Shown here: positions 34,060-42,642 of the stretch, in pieces | Position numbering within the stretch: position 1 is the stretch's first letter | How the letters are laid out: each line of letters opens with the position of its first letter | From: Sulfomarinibacter sp963733915 | GTDB taxonomy: Bacteria > Acidobacteriota > Thermoanaerobaculia > Thermoanaerobaculales > Sulfomarinibacteraceae | Direction: 5' to 3' | Assembly: GCA_963733915.1 (NCBI GenBank) | Contig: CAVTEP010000002.1 | Coordinates: 1 to 64,000, forward strand | DNA: 64,000 nucleotides | Made by a program: the position numbers and the translations under genes | Notes under the pieces: generated by a model | What the model was told of the DNA's origin: nothing | The model's database searches: none | The model's input: only the letters and a program-made list of their open reading frames with translations

Positions 34060-36567
34060 ATGGCGGTGTCAAACGCGAAACGTCGGGTTCGCATCGTATT
34101 CTTGGCGCTTCCAATTGTATCTGCAGGTGCAGCCGCGGCAGCGATGGACTGGGTCGTCAGCGGCAACGAGATCGTCGAAAACCAGACAATCGGTCTCGAC
34201 GGCGACCTCACAATCGAGCCCACCGGCCACCTGACGCTGCGCCAGGTCACATTGACCCTGCTCAACGCCGCCCACGGCGAGCACGGTATCCGTATCAAGG
34301 GCGGCGGTGCGATGACGATCGATGCCGACTCGTTGTTGACGACGGCCAGCAATGACGCGCGGATGTACTTTGTCGTCGAGGAGGACGCTTCGTTGGTGAT
34401 GCGCTCCAGCGAGCTGCGACGGTGCGGCTGGCCGGGTGTTTCGCTATGGGAGAGCAACGGCCTCCAGATCTTCGGTGACATCGTGCTCGAGGACAACCTG
34501 CTCACCGAAGTTACTCAGGTGGGAATCTACCCGCCCGGCTCCGGCGGACGGCTGGTCGGCAACCGCTTCGAGGGCGACAGCCATCTCGAGGGGCACCTCA
34601 TCATCCAGTTCCGCTCCGGCCTGACGATCACCAACAACACCTTCGGACCGAACGATTTCTTTGGCATCAGCCTCTGGGAGTCCCACTCGAACGTCATTCG
34701 GGACAACGAGTTCGACCACGTCGCCCACGGCCCGGTCGTGTGCCGCTTCAGCTGGAACAACGAGTTCTCCCACAACCGCGCTGTGGGCGGTGCCGGACCG
34801 TACGTCCTGCAGCGCTCGGGAAACACCACCATCGTCGACAACACGTTTGAGGGCAGTGACGGCGGCGTCACGGTGATGCACTCGACCAACACGACGATCA
34901 TGCGCAACCGTTTCATGCGCGCCGAGAACTGGGAAGTCCTGCTCTCTTATTCCTCCGGCAACGTGGTCGCCGACAACATCGTCGACGACACTGCCGCGAT
35001 CGAGATGATCAGCCCGGGAACCGAGGCAAGCATTGAGCTCTACCACGCCTCCGACAACCTGATCGCCAACAACACCCTGTCGTCGCTGGTGTGGAGCGGC
35101 AAGGAGCAGATCGGGATCTTGCTGTGGGGCTCGTCGAGCGACAACGTCATCCGCAGCAATCTCGTCGGCACGACCCGGCGCGGTGTGAGCGTCCACTATG
35201 GATCCGACAACAATATGATCACGCACAATTCGTTCGGAGCGACCACCGAGGAGCCGGTCGTGGTCGAGGAGTCCGCCGGGAACACGATCCATCACAACAA
35301 CTTCCTGGAATACGAGCGGGACCCCTTCGACGATACCGGGTTGAATTCCTGGGACGACGGGATGGAGGGCAACTTCTGGGGCGAGCGGGGCGGCGGTGCG
35401 TCGAGCCCGTACCCGATCCCATCCCAGGGCACCGACCGTCGACCGTTGGCCGCCGCCGCCGATACGACGCCGACATCCGTGGCCCCGAACTCTCCGCAGC
35501 CGATGTTCATCCCCTACCCACCCGACCTCCACGTCGACTCGGAGCTGGAGATCGCGCAGACGACATCGGGGCCCTTCGGCACCGTCAGGGTGATGGATGG
35601 GGGCAGACTCACCCTGCGTGACGCGACGCTGTACGTGGTTGGCGGCAGCCTCGGGGTCCTGGTCGAGTCGGGCGGCGTGCTCGAGGTTCATGACAGCCGC
35701 ATCGTGCCGCCGAGCTCGGAACAGGGAGGGTTCTTCTTCTGGGCCCATCCCGGGTCGACGCTCGTGATGACGAGCAGCGAGGTGCGCGGCGTGGGGGCCT
35801 GGCCCGGCTGCGGCGACTGGGGATCGCTCTTTCTCCTCGAGAGCGGCGTAGTCATCGAGGACAGTGTCTTCGGCGACTGCATGTGCGGGCTCCATCTGCG
35901 GGGTGATGACAACACGGTCAAGGGCAACACCCTCAGCCACATGCTGAAGGCGATCGCAGGCGAGGGCCACGGCGTGCTCAATGACAGTCGTATCATCGGC
36001 AACCGGATCTCGCGCTGTCTGCACACGGGCATCACCGCGGGCGAGCGAAACCTGATCTTGGGCAACACGGTTTCCCGTGTCTGGGGTCGAGGGATCCATT
36101 CGATCGACGCCTCGGCAATCGAAAACAACATCGTCACCGACGTGATAGATGGGATCATCCTAAGCGGAGAAAGCTCGGTGTCCAAGAACGCGGTATCGGG
36201 GGCTCGCGAGCTGGCCATGTACGTCTACGGCGCCGACAGCACCATCATCGGCAACACCTTCGAGTCCTCCGGACTCGGGCTCGGGGTAGAGCTCGAGGGG
36301 TGCGTGGTGCACCACAACAACTTCATCGACAACACCGTCCAGGCGAGCTGCCCGCGGCCCTGCCTCACGACCTGGCACGACGGAGCCCAAGGGAACTACT
36401 GGAGTGACTATCACGGGTCCGACGCCAACAGGGATGGCGTCGGCGACACGCCACATCCCATCGAGGGTGGCGGCCAGGACGACTACCCGCTGATGCGCCC
36501 GGTCTCGCCCCCGCCCAGGAGATCGGGCGGTCGCTTGACCCCGGCCCCAGCGCCCGCCACGCCGTAG
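34060..36567 (+). CDS. Secreted right-handed beta-helix protein (NosD-like repeats)
   Basis: 835 residues with a signal peptide (about 1-28, AAAAAMDW). Two long arrays of parallel beta-helix repeats (about 60-440 and 560-790) made of units such as NNTIVDN, NVIRDNEFDHV, NTIHHNNF, each ending near an NNYW/GNFWG-type cap (EGNFWGERGG, QGNYWSDYHGSD), as in NosD/PbH1 proteins and carbohydrate-acting secreted proteins. The two halves are similar in layout and separated by a proline-rich linker at about 460-500. Ligand or enzyme activity cannot be told; no nos genes nearby, so a role in copper insertion is not supported. Confidence 0.8.
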   Translation: MAVSNAKRRVRIVFLALPIVSAGAAAAAMDWVVSGNEIVENQTIGLDGDLTIEPTGHLTLRQVTLTLLNAAHGEHGIRIKGGGAMTIDADSLLTTASNDARMYFVVEEDASLVMRSSELRRCGWPGVSLWESNGLQIFGDIVLEDNLLTEVTQVGIYPPGSGGRLVGNRFEGDSHLEGHLIIQFRSGLTITNNTFGPNDFFGISLWESHSNVIRDNEFDHVAHGPVVCRFSWNNEFSHNRAVGGAGPYVLQRSGNTTIVDNTFEGSDGGVTVMHSTNTTIMRNRFMRAENWEVLLSYSSGNVVADNIVDDTAAIEMISPGTEASIELYHASDNLIANNTLSSLVWSGKEQIGILLWGSSSDNVIRSNLVGTTRRGVSVHYGSDNNMITHNSFGATTEEPVVVEESAGNTIHHNNFLEYERDPFDDTGLNSWDDGMEGNFWGERGGGASSPYPIPSQGTDRRPLAAAADTTPTSVAPNSPQPMFIPYPPDLHVDSELEIAQTTSGPFGTVRVMDGGRLTLRDATLYVVGGSLGVLVESGGVLEVHDSRIVPPSSEQGGFFFWAHPGSTLVMTSSEVRGVGAWPGCGDWGSLFLLESGVVIEDSVFGDCMCGLHLRGDDNTVKGNTLSHMLKAIAGEGHGVLNDSRIIGNRISRCLHTGITAGERNLILGNTVSRVWGRGIHSIDASAIENNIVTDVIDGIILSGESSVSKNAVSGARELAMYVYGADSTIIGNTFESSGLGLGVELEGCVVHHNNFIDNTVQASCPRPCLTTWHDGAQGNYWSDYHGSDANRDGVGDTPHPIEGGGQDDYPLMRPVSPPPRRSGGRLTPAPAPATP

Positions 36568-36856
36568 GTGAAACCGCGCGACCTCCCGTGTCCGCGCAAC
36601 GCGAATACGACCAGCCTCGACAGTCCGGAACTTCAGCCCCTCCCCCCAGAAACCCACGGCGGGAGGGTGGTGGTGCCACCCCTCGAGAGCACCGCGATTC
36701 AGTCGGAAGCGCGAGGCAAAAATACACCCCCTCCCCTCGGAAACCCGCCGCACATCGAGTGCGGGTTTCCGAGGGTGGGCGAGCATCCGGCAGGCAGCAA
36801 TTGCGGCCGGAACGGCCGCACCGCAATTCGTGGCGGGCCCTGCCCGCCGCGAATTG
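36568..36856. other. Intergenic region with strong dyads between convergent genes
   Basis: No supported gene. Contains GCGGCCG-GAA-CGGCCGC at 36803-36819 and, overlapping the korB stop, a large hairpin at 36823-36857 (GCAATTCG, GGCGGGC against GCCCGCC, CGAATTGC). Acts plausibly as a two-way transcription stop between the beta-helix gene and the second 2-oxoacid oxidoreductase. Confidence 0.55.
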
Positions 36857-37732
36857 CTAAAACGAGGGGAAAAACGTGCTCAGGATCTCCTTGGTAGAGG
36901 GCGAGGGTTTGCCGTCCATCGCCTCGCGCTTGATGGCCTCGACCCGATCGATCATGGTCGGCGCCTCGACCTGGTAGAGGACACCGGTCGTCATCACGTC
37001 CTTCTCGCGGGTGTAGGCGATGGCATTGCCGCGTTTTGACGGGTCGTGGTCCTCCGGCAACGGCTTCTGCATGGCTTTGAGCCTTTTGAACTCGTCATCG
37101 CCGCGCCAGGTGACGCAGGGCGACATGGCGTTGAGGAACGAAAACCCGTCGTGCTCGATGGCCGAGGTAATGAGCTCGGTCATGCCCTTCATGTCACCCG
37201 AGAACCCGCGCCCGACCCAGGTGGCGCCGGTGGAGATGGCGAGTTCGCAGGGATCGAAGGCCGGTTCCGGGTTGCCCCAGTAGGTCGACTTCGTCTTGTC
37301 GCCGATGGGCGTGGTCGGCGCCACCTGCCCCTTGGTGAGACCGTAGATCTCGTTGTCCATCAGGATGTAGGTGACATCGAGGTTGCGCCGGCAGGCGTGG
37401 ATCAGGTGGTTGCCGCCGATGGCGAGGCCGTCGCCGTCGCCGCCGACCGCGATCACCGTCAGCTCCGGACGCGCCATTTTGACCCCGGTGGCCAGGGTCA
37501 GCGCGCGGCCGTGGACACCGTTGAAGCCATAGGTGGTCACGTAGCCGGGCAGCCGCGACGAGCAGCCGATGCCGGAGAGAATCACCGTGTTCCAGGGTTC
37601 GATCTGGAGCGCGGCCATCGCCCGGTAGAGAGCGTTGAGAACGCCGAAATCGCCACAGCCCGGACACCAGACCGGTTTGAGATCGGTCTTGTAGGCGCCG
37701 GGTTTCAATTCGACCTTGACTGCCGGGCTCAT
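36857..37732 (-). CDS. Second 2-oxoacid:ferredoxin oxidoreductase, beta subunit
   Basis: 291 residues. VWCPGCGDFGVLNALYRAM cluster/TPP start, VGGDGDGLAIGGNHLIHACRRN and LMDNEIYGLTKGQVAPTTP, the TPP-binding signatures. Only moderately similar to the beta subunit at 29191, so not a recent duplicate. Overlaps the fused gamma-alpha gene (ATGA). No ferredoxin subunit gene is attached; in two-gene enzymes of this kind the cluster in the beta subunit passes electrons straight to ferredoxin. Confidence 0.9.
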   Translation of the reverse strand: MSPAVKVELKPGAYKTDLKPVWCPGCGDFGVLNALYRAMAALQIEPWNTVILSGIGCSSRLPGYVTTYGFNGVHGRALTLATGVKMARPELTVIAVGGDGDGLAIGGNHLIHACRRNLDVTYILMDNEIYGLTKGQVAPTTPIGDKTKSTYWGNPEPAFDPCELAISTGATWVGRGFSGDMKGMTELITSAIEHDGFSFLNAMSPCVTWRGDDEFKRLKAMQKPLPEDHDPSKRGNAIAYTREKDVMTTGVLYQVEAPTMIDRVEAIKREAMDGKPSPSTKEILSTFFPSF

Positions 37733-39507
37733 ACCAACACCTCCCGCCGGAGCGCACCCATCTCCAGCACCTTCTGGATCTTGTCCTCGACCTCACCGAC
37801 CGTCAGGTTCCGACCGCCCGAGCGCTTGAAGACAAAGGTGCGCGCCTCGGGGAGGTCGAGGAAGGTGCGGAGGTACTTGTAGAACTGGGCCGAGTACGAG
37901 AGCTCGATGACGACAACGTTGTCGACCGTCTTCAGGTACTCGGTGAACTCGTAGTACGGGAACGGGTAGAGGAGCTGCGGCACGAAGGCCGAGACCCGCT
38001 CGCCGCGCGCGGTCGCCTTCTGCACCGCCTCCTTGACCGGTCCCTTGGACGAGCCCCAGCAGATGATGCCGACCTCGGCCTTTTCGGAGCCGTAACGACG
38101 GAAGAAGCTGTACTTGGCCCGCACCTGACGCAGCTTGCGGTAGCGCTTGGCGTTCATCTTCTCGTGCACGATATGCATGGAGCTCGGAGTCCCATCCTCT
38201 CCGTGCTCGAGGCCGTTGGTCTGGTACTCGCCGCCCTTCATCCCCGGCCACGACATAGGAGAGATCCCCGACTTGGTGTCCTTGTAGCGCTTGTACTCCC
38301 GGAGGTCGCCCGCCGACGGCACCTGGCGGCCGACGACCTCGTGGTCGAGGGTCAGCATCGACAGGGTCTCGCGGCGCTGGGCGATGAACTGGTCGGAGAG
38401 CACGATCACCGGCATCTGTGCCTCCTCGGCGATGTTGAATGCCGACACCGTGGCGTGGAAGCAATCCTCCACATCGGCCGGCGCCAGCACCACCCGCGGC
38501 GCATCTCCGTGGGAGCCCCACAGGGCCTGCCAGAGGTCCGACTGCTCGCTCTTGGTGGGGAGGCCGGTGGAGGGCCCACCACGCTGGACGTCGATGATCA
38601 CCGCCGGGATCTCGGCCATCGCGGCCAGACCCAGCATTTCGGTCATCAGGGCGAGACCGGGTCCGGAGGTGGCGGTCATGGACTTGACGCCCGCAAAAGA
38701 GCCGCCGATCACCGCACCGATGGCCGACAGCTCGTCCTCGGTCTGCACCAGATATCCGCCCATCTTGGGCATCAACTCTGACAGCAGATGGAGGACCTCG
38801 GACGACGGCGTGATCGGGTAGCCGGCAAAAAAACGGCAGCCCGCGTGCAGGGCCGCCACCGCGCACAGCTCGTTGCCCGACATCAGCAGCATCGGCTCGC
38901 CCGGGGTGTACCGCAGCCGCTTGCCGGATGCCTCGTCCTCGATCTTCGAGGCGTACTTCTTGCCAGCTTCGAATCCTTTGAGGTTGGCCTCGAGAACCGC
39001 CTCTTTCTTCTTCGAGAACTTTTTCTTGATCGCCCGCTCGATCGGGCCCTTCGGCAAGTTGAACAGCTCGCCGAGCAAACCCAGGGTGACGATGTTTTTG
39101 GCCAGCGTGGTGCCGGCCGATGTTTTCGCGAGCTCGATGAATGGCACCGGCACCCAGCGCACCTCGGACACCGGTCCGAGATCGATCGTGTCGCGAGGCG
39201 TTTCGTCGGTGGCCTCATACAGGACGATGGCGCCTTCGGCGGCCAGGATCTCGCCGCGGAACTGTCCGAAATCGGCCCAGTTGAAGACTACCAGCACCTG
39301 GACCAGATCACCCTGGGCGTAAATTGGATCGGCACTCACACGGACCGTGCACGACGACTCGCCGCCGCGGATCTGCGGCCCGTAGGCCTCCACCTTCATC
39401 ACGTGCAGCCCCTCGGCCGCCCCCGCCTGCGCGATCATGTCACCCACCGTGATGACGCCGTCACCACCGGAGCCCACGACCGCGATCGTCAAGTCACGTA
39501 CTGGCAT
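37729..39507 (-). CDS. Second 2-oxoacid:ferredoxin oxidoreductase, fused gamma-alpha subunit
   Basis: 592 residues. Gamma domain at 1-190 (IAVVGSGGDGVITVGDMIAQA, EAYGPQIRGGESSCTVRVS) fused to an alpha subunit (GCRFFAGYPITPSSEVLHLL, TSGPGLALMTEMLGLAAMAE, DVQRGGPSTGLPTKSEQSD). This two-gene layout is typical of 2-oxoglutarate:ferredoxin oxidoreductases of the reductive TCA cycle and of many anaerobes and aerobes. It gives the organism two independent enzymes of the same class within 10 kb, one tied to the Hdr operon and one free-standing. Confidence 0.92.
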   Translation of the reverse strand: MPVRDLTIAVVGSGGDGVITVGDMIAQAGAAEGLHVMKVEAYGPQIRGGESSCTVRVSADPIYAQGDLVQVLVVFNWADFGQFRGEILAAEGAIVLYEATDETPRDTIDLGPVSEVRWVPVPFIELAKTSAGTTLAKNIVTLGLLGELFNLPKGPIERAIKKKFSKKKEAVLEANLKGFEAGKKYASKIEDEASGKRLRYTPGEPMLLMSGNELCAVAALHAGCRFFAGYPITPSSEVLHLLSELMPKMGGYLVQTEDELSAIGAVIGGSFAGVKSMTATSGPGLALMTEMLGLAAMAEIPAVIIDVQRGGPSTGLPTKSEQSDLWQALWGSHGDAPRVVLAPADVEDCFHATVSAFNIAEEAQMPVIVLSDQFIAQRRETLSMLTLDHEVVGRQVPSAGDLREYKRYKDTKSGISPMSWPGMKGGEYQTNGLEHGEDGTPSSMHIVHEKMNAKRYRKLRQVRAKYSFFRRYGSEKAEVGIICWGSSKGPVKEAVQKATARGERVSAFVPQLLYPFPYYEFTEYLKTVDNVVVIELSYSAQFYKYLRTFLDLPEARTFVFKRSGGRNLTVGEVEDKIQKVLEMGALRREVLV

Positions 39508-39583
39508 ATCGATTCCTCCAGGAACGACAGGTTCGGCGCCTGCCTCATGAGATTGTGAACCCTTTCACATCAAATGTCCATGT

Positions 39584-39615
39584 TCAATTCGGCGCCGTGC
39601 ACGGCGCCGAATTGA
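39584..39615. terminator. 32-bp perfect palindrome
   Basis: Half-site TCAATTCGGCGCCGTG followed directly by its reverse complement, in the gap between the SDR stop (39620) and the oxidoreductase start (39507). As RNA it would form a very stable hairpin downstream of the SDR gene. Shares CAATTCG ends with the hairpins at 33892 and 36823. Confidence 0.6.
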
Positions 39616-39619
39616 GGTA

Positions 39620-40411
39620 TCAGAACAAGCTCCTTGCAAATCCTCCGTCGACGGGAAGGGCGATGCCGGTGATGGCGGATGCGCCTTCGGAGCACAGGAA
39701 ACCAACCGCCGCCGCGACCTCCTCGGGCCGGAGCAGGCGGTGGACCGGCGCCATCTGGGCCCAATTCTCGAAGACCTGGTCGACCGTAGAACCCTCGCGC
39801 TCCGCCACGTTCGTGGCCAACACGCCCAGCCGGTCGGTGGCGGTATAGCCTGGGCACACGGTGTTGACGGTCACACCGTCTGCCGCCACCTCGTCCGAGA
39901 GGCTCTTGAGGTAACCGGTTACCGCCGCCCGGAGGGCGTTTGACAGCACCAGACCGGGTAGCGGCTGGCGCACCGCGATCGAGGTAATGGCGACAAAGCG
40001 CCCCCACCCCGCGCTGCGCATGGCGGGCACGGAAAGCTCGACCAGCCGCTGCACCGGGAGGAGCAGGAGCTCGCACGCGGCCATGAGATCGGCGGCAGTC
40101 GCCGCTGTCGCCGCCACGGCCGGCGGGCCGCCGGCGTTGGCGACCACGATCTCTGGAGGGCCGAAGGCCGCACGCACCGCTTCGACCACCGTCCGTGGGC
40201 CGTCATCGTGGGCGATATCAGCTGCGCAACCCGCGACCTCGGCGCCGCCCGCGGCCCGGATCCGCTCGACAGCGGCCACCGCCCGCTCCTCGGAGCGCGA
40301 AACGACCAGCACGCGGGCGCCGGATCGCGCCAGCAGCTCGGCGGTTGCGTAACCGAGACCCGAGGACGAGCCGCCGACGATTGCCGTACGTCCTTTGACG
40401 CCGTGGATCAC
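39620..40411 (-). CDS. SDR-family protein with altered active site
   Basis: 263 residues from GTG 40411, which overlaps the methyltransferase stop (GTGA). Rossmann motif IVGGSSSGLGYATAELL, NAG motif VANAGGPP and a C-terminal TGIALPVDGGFARS as in FabG-like 3-oxoacyl reductases. The usual Tyr-x3-Lys pair is replaced: the region reads GLVLSNALRAAV, with Leu and Arg at the catalytic positions; the Ser of ITSIA remains. This variant subgroup is known among FabG-like proteins, and its activity is uncertain. Coupled to the methyltransferase gene upstream. Confidence 0.85.
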   Translation of the reverse strand: MIHGVKGRTAIVGGSSSGLGYATAELLARSGARVLVVSRSEERAVAAVERIRAAGGAEVAGCAADIAHDDGPRTVVEAVRAAFGPPEIVVANAGGPPAVAATAATAADLMAACELLLLPVQRLVELSVPAMRSAGWGRFVAITSIAVRQPLPGLVLSNALRAAVTGYLKSLSDEVAADGVTVNTVCPGYTATDRLGVLATNVAEREGSTVDQVFENWAQMAPVHRLLRPEEVAAAVGFLCSEGASAITGIALPVDGGFARSLF

Positions 40412-41595
40412 GACAGACCCTCGATCGTGGAGTCCGGTTTGACGGCCCACACGACAAAGTCGCGGGGTCCGTGGAGGATCTCGTCCAGCCTTCGGCGCAA
40501 CCGGTCAACCCGCTCGGCCAGGGTCGTCAAATCGGCGTCGGCCACCGCGCCGGTGCCGCCCTCATCGTCGGCCAGCAGCTGGTCCGCCGGGAACGGGTGG
40601 AGCAGCTCGCGCCGCTCGAGCGTCATGCCCGCAGCGCGTACGAAGAGCTCCAGGGTCTCCGGCAGCAACGGTCGGTGGTGGGTCGGGTCCTGCCAGAAGA
40701 GCGCGGCGCCGACCCGCAGCGAGTGCGGGTTGGGGCACTCGGCGATCAGCAGACCTCCGGGACGGAGGACGCGCCGGATCTCGGCCAGTACCGCCGCCAG
40801 CGCCGCGGGCGGCAGGTGCTCGAGCAGGTGAATGGCGGTGACCGCGCCCCAGCTCGCGGCCTCCTGGGCGCGCAGTGTCTCGAGCACGTCACCCTCGACC
40901 ACCTTGAGCCCGCGGCGCCGGGCCGCCGCGGCGAGCGCCGGGTCGCCCTCGACCCCGGTTGCCGCGACCCCGGCCTCGCGCAGCAGCAGCAGTAATTCGC
41001 CGCGGCCGCAACCGAGGTCGAGGACCGGTGGCCTGGATTTCAGCTCGGGGAGGTAACGATCGAGGCGGTGTCTGATCTCCTCCTCGGCGCCGCGAAAGCT
41101 CTCGAGCAGCAGCGGTTGCACCTCGGCCAGCGCGGCGGTCAGACGCCCCTCGTCGATCGGGGCGGCGCCGGCGACCGGCAACGGCTCGCCGCTCAACACC
41201 CGCTCGGTGAGTGAGGCCACCTCCTCGAGCTCCTCGGCCAGGCGATCGAGGAGGGCATCCGACCGCGCCACCGACGCCGGAAAGACCTCGTCACGAAGGC
41301 GCCCGATCTCTTTCGAGATGCCGCGAACCGCTTCTTCGAGGGCGTCGGTTCGTTTTTCCGCCGGTTCGAGGCGCCGGTCGCGAAGCTCCGCAAGCTCTGA
41401 TTGGACCGTCTGGATGGCGACGCTGAGGCGTTCCTCGGCCCTCTCGAAACCGGTCATCCGGCGCTGAAGACCCCAGGGTGATAACGCGAAGAGATACTTC
41501 GCCCACTGTCGAAAAAGGCTGTCGTCCTGCCCGTCGTCCTGCGTCGGGCCGGGGGGCGCGGCGTGGTCTTCGCCGCCCATCGAGTTAGCCTGCAT
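40408..41595 (-). CDS. Coiled-coil plus SAM-dependent methyltransferase
   Basis: 395 residues. Residues about 45-150 are strongly heptad-like coiled coil (ERAEERLSVAIQTVQSELAEL), followed by a class I methyltransferase domain from about 205: motif I VLDLGCGRGELLLLL, acidic loop VEGDVLETL, and IHLLEHLPPAAL. The arrangement resembles methyltransferases acting on surface polysaccharide or O-antigen. The ATG at 41595 lies in the left inverted repeat of the 41586-42042 element; an alternative start is 41580 (MGGEDH), just outside it. Confidence 0.82.
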   Translation of the reverse strand: MQANSMGGEDHAAPPGPTQDDGQDDSLFRQWAKYLFALSPWGLQRRMTGFERAEERLSVAIQTVQSELAELRDRRLEPAEKRTDALEEAVRGISKEIGRLRDEVFPASVARSDALLDRLAEELEEVASLTERVLSGEPLPVAGAAPIDEGRLTAALAEVQPLLLESFRGAEEEIRHRLDRYLPELKSRPPVLDLGCGRGELLLLLREAGVAATGVEGDPALAAAARRRGLKVVEGDVLETLRAQEAASWGAVTAIHLLEHLPPAALAAVLAEIRRVLRPGGLLIAECPNPHSLRVGAALFWQDPTHHRPLLPETLELFVRAAGMTLERRELLHPFPADQLLADDEGGTGAVADADLTTLAERVDRLRRRLDEILHGPRDFVVWAVKPDSTIEGLS

Positions 41596-42042
41596 ATCTC
41601 ACCACCTCTCTACTGCGACCGGCGATCTGCAGCACGCTGCGGCGTTTTCTCCCATCGGACTGCTCGACGTACGGTCAAGTACGCCTCCGCGGTCCCGCGA
41701 GGCCCGGCTGGAACCCCCAGCGTCGTCCGTTGCGCGCGCCATGGGTCCGGATTCTAGGCGCCGTGACGACGGCGATGTGCCTCCATCGCCGAGGAGCGGC
41801 AACGACGAAGACGGGGCCATGCCGCCGCAACCCTTCGGGCCGATGGGGGTCGTGGCCGATCTCTGCGTTGCTCGTCGTCGACGATGCTCGGACATCGACT
41901 TCCTCCTCGCGCCTTGAAATCGGCTCACGAGCCCCATCGGCGGGCGGCACTGGGGGCTCCGGCCAGGCCTCTGGGTCGCAAACACCACATCGCACAGCAT
42001 CTCACCGGTCTCGCTACGAGACGTGGTGAGATATGCAGGCTA
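41586..42042. mobile_element. Candidate non-autonomous element with 20-bp inverted ends
   Basis: Left end TAGCCTGCATATCTCACCAC (41586-41605) and its exact reverse complement at 42023-42042 flank about 417 bp without a convincing gene. Similarity continues imperfectly for some 40 bp inward from both ends. The element fills the space from the rplI stop codon to the methyltransferase start and supplies both. No transposase. A MITE, a long structured RNA or a leftover of one are all possible. Confidence 0.45.
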
Positions 42043-42642
42043 GCCGGCGACCGTCCCGATATCGGAGTCCTTGTTCGCCGCTGGTGCGCTGACAGGCGTC
42101 GCTCCGGTCGCAGCCGCAGCTTCGGCAATCGCGGTTTCCTCGGGGATTTCAAGCGGGCCCTCGGCCACGAACTCGGCAGCGACAGCGTTGGGGTCCTCGC
42201 CCGGACGCACGACGGTAACCGGGATGGTGACACTGATGTCGCGGTGGATCTGCACCACCACATCGAATGTGCCCAACTCCTTGATCGGGTGTTCGAGAAG
42301 GATGCGACGACGGTCGAGGTCGAAACCCCGCGCCGCCAGCTCACGCGCGACGTCGGCGATACTCACCGACCCGAAGAGCACGTCCTTCTCGCCCGCCCGC
42401 CGTTCGAACGCGAGCTTGGTTCCGTCGAGCGCTGCGGCCAGCTTTTCTCCGGCGGCGCGGCGCTCGAGGTCCATTTCCTCCCACCCCTTCTGCTCTTCCT
42501 CGAAACGGCGCCGGTTGCCCGGGGTGTCGTGATAGGCGAGCTTCTTGGGCAGAAGGTAGTTGTTGGCGTAGCCGGGCTTCACCACCACCGAATCACCACG
42601 TTCTCCGAGGTGCTCGATGTAATCGTTGAGAATCACCTTCAT
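42040..42642 (-). CDS. rplI: Ribosomal protein bL9
   Basis: 200 residues from ATG 42642 (MKVILNDYIEHLGERGD). Conserved N-terminal domain with VVKPGYANNYLLPKKLA, central helix (GNRRRFEEEQKGWEEM) and C-terminal domain (GSVSIADVARELAARGFDLDRRRI). Longer than the usual 150 residues because of an Ala/Glu-rich extension of about 45 residues. Binds 23S rRNA. Overlaps the DUF2232 gene (ATGA). Its TAG stop is the outer end of the inverted repeat at 42042. Confidence 0.96.
   Translation of the reverse strand: MKVILNDYIEHLGERGDSVVVKPGYANNYLLPKKLAYHDTPGNRRRFEEEQKGWEEMDLERRAAGEKLAAALDGTKLAFERRAGEKDVLFGSVSIADVARELAARGFDLDRRRILLEHPIKELGTFDVVVQIHRDISVTIPVTVVRPGEDPNAVAAEFVAEGPLEIPEETAIAEAAAATGATPVSAPAANKDSDIGTVAG

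Noticed and set aside
34060..36567. True NosD (nitrous oxide reductase copper maturation)
   Set aside because: Only the generic beta-helix repeats match; no nosZ, nosF, nosY or nosL nearby, and the protein has two repeat arrays.
41599..42000. 133-residue frame inside the inverted-repeat element
   Set aside because: Ser/Arg-rich, no ribosome site or domain, and overlaps other equally unlikely frames.
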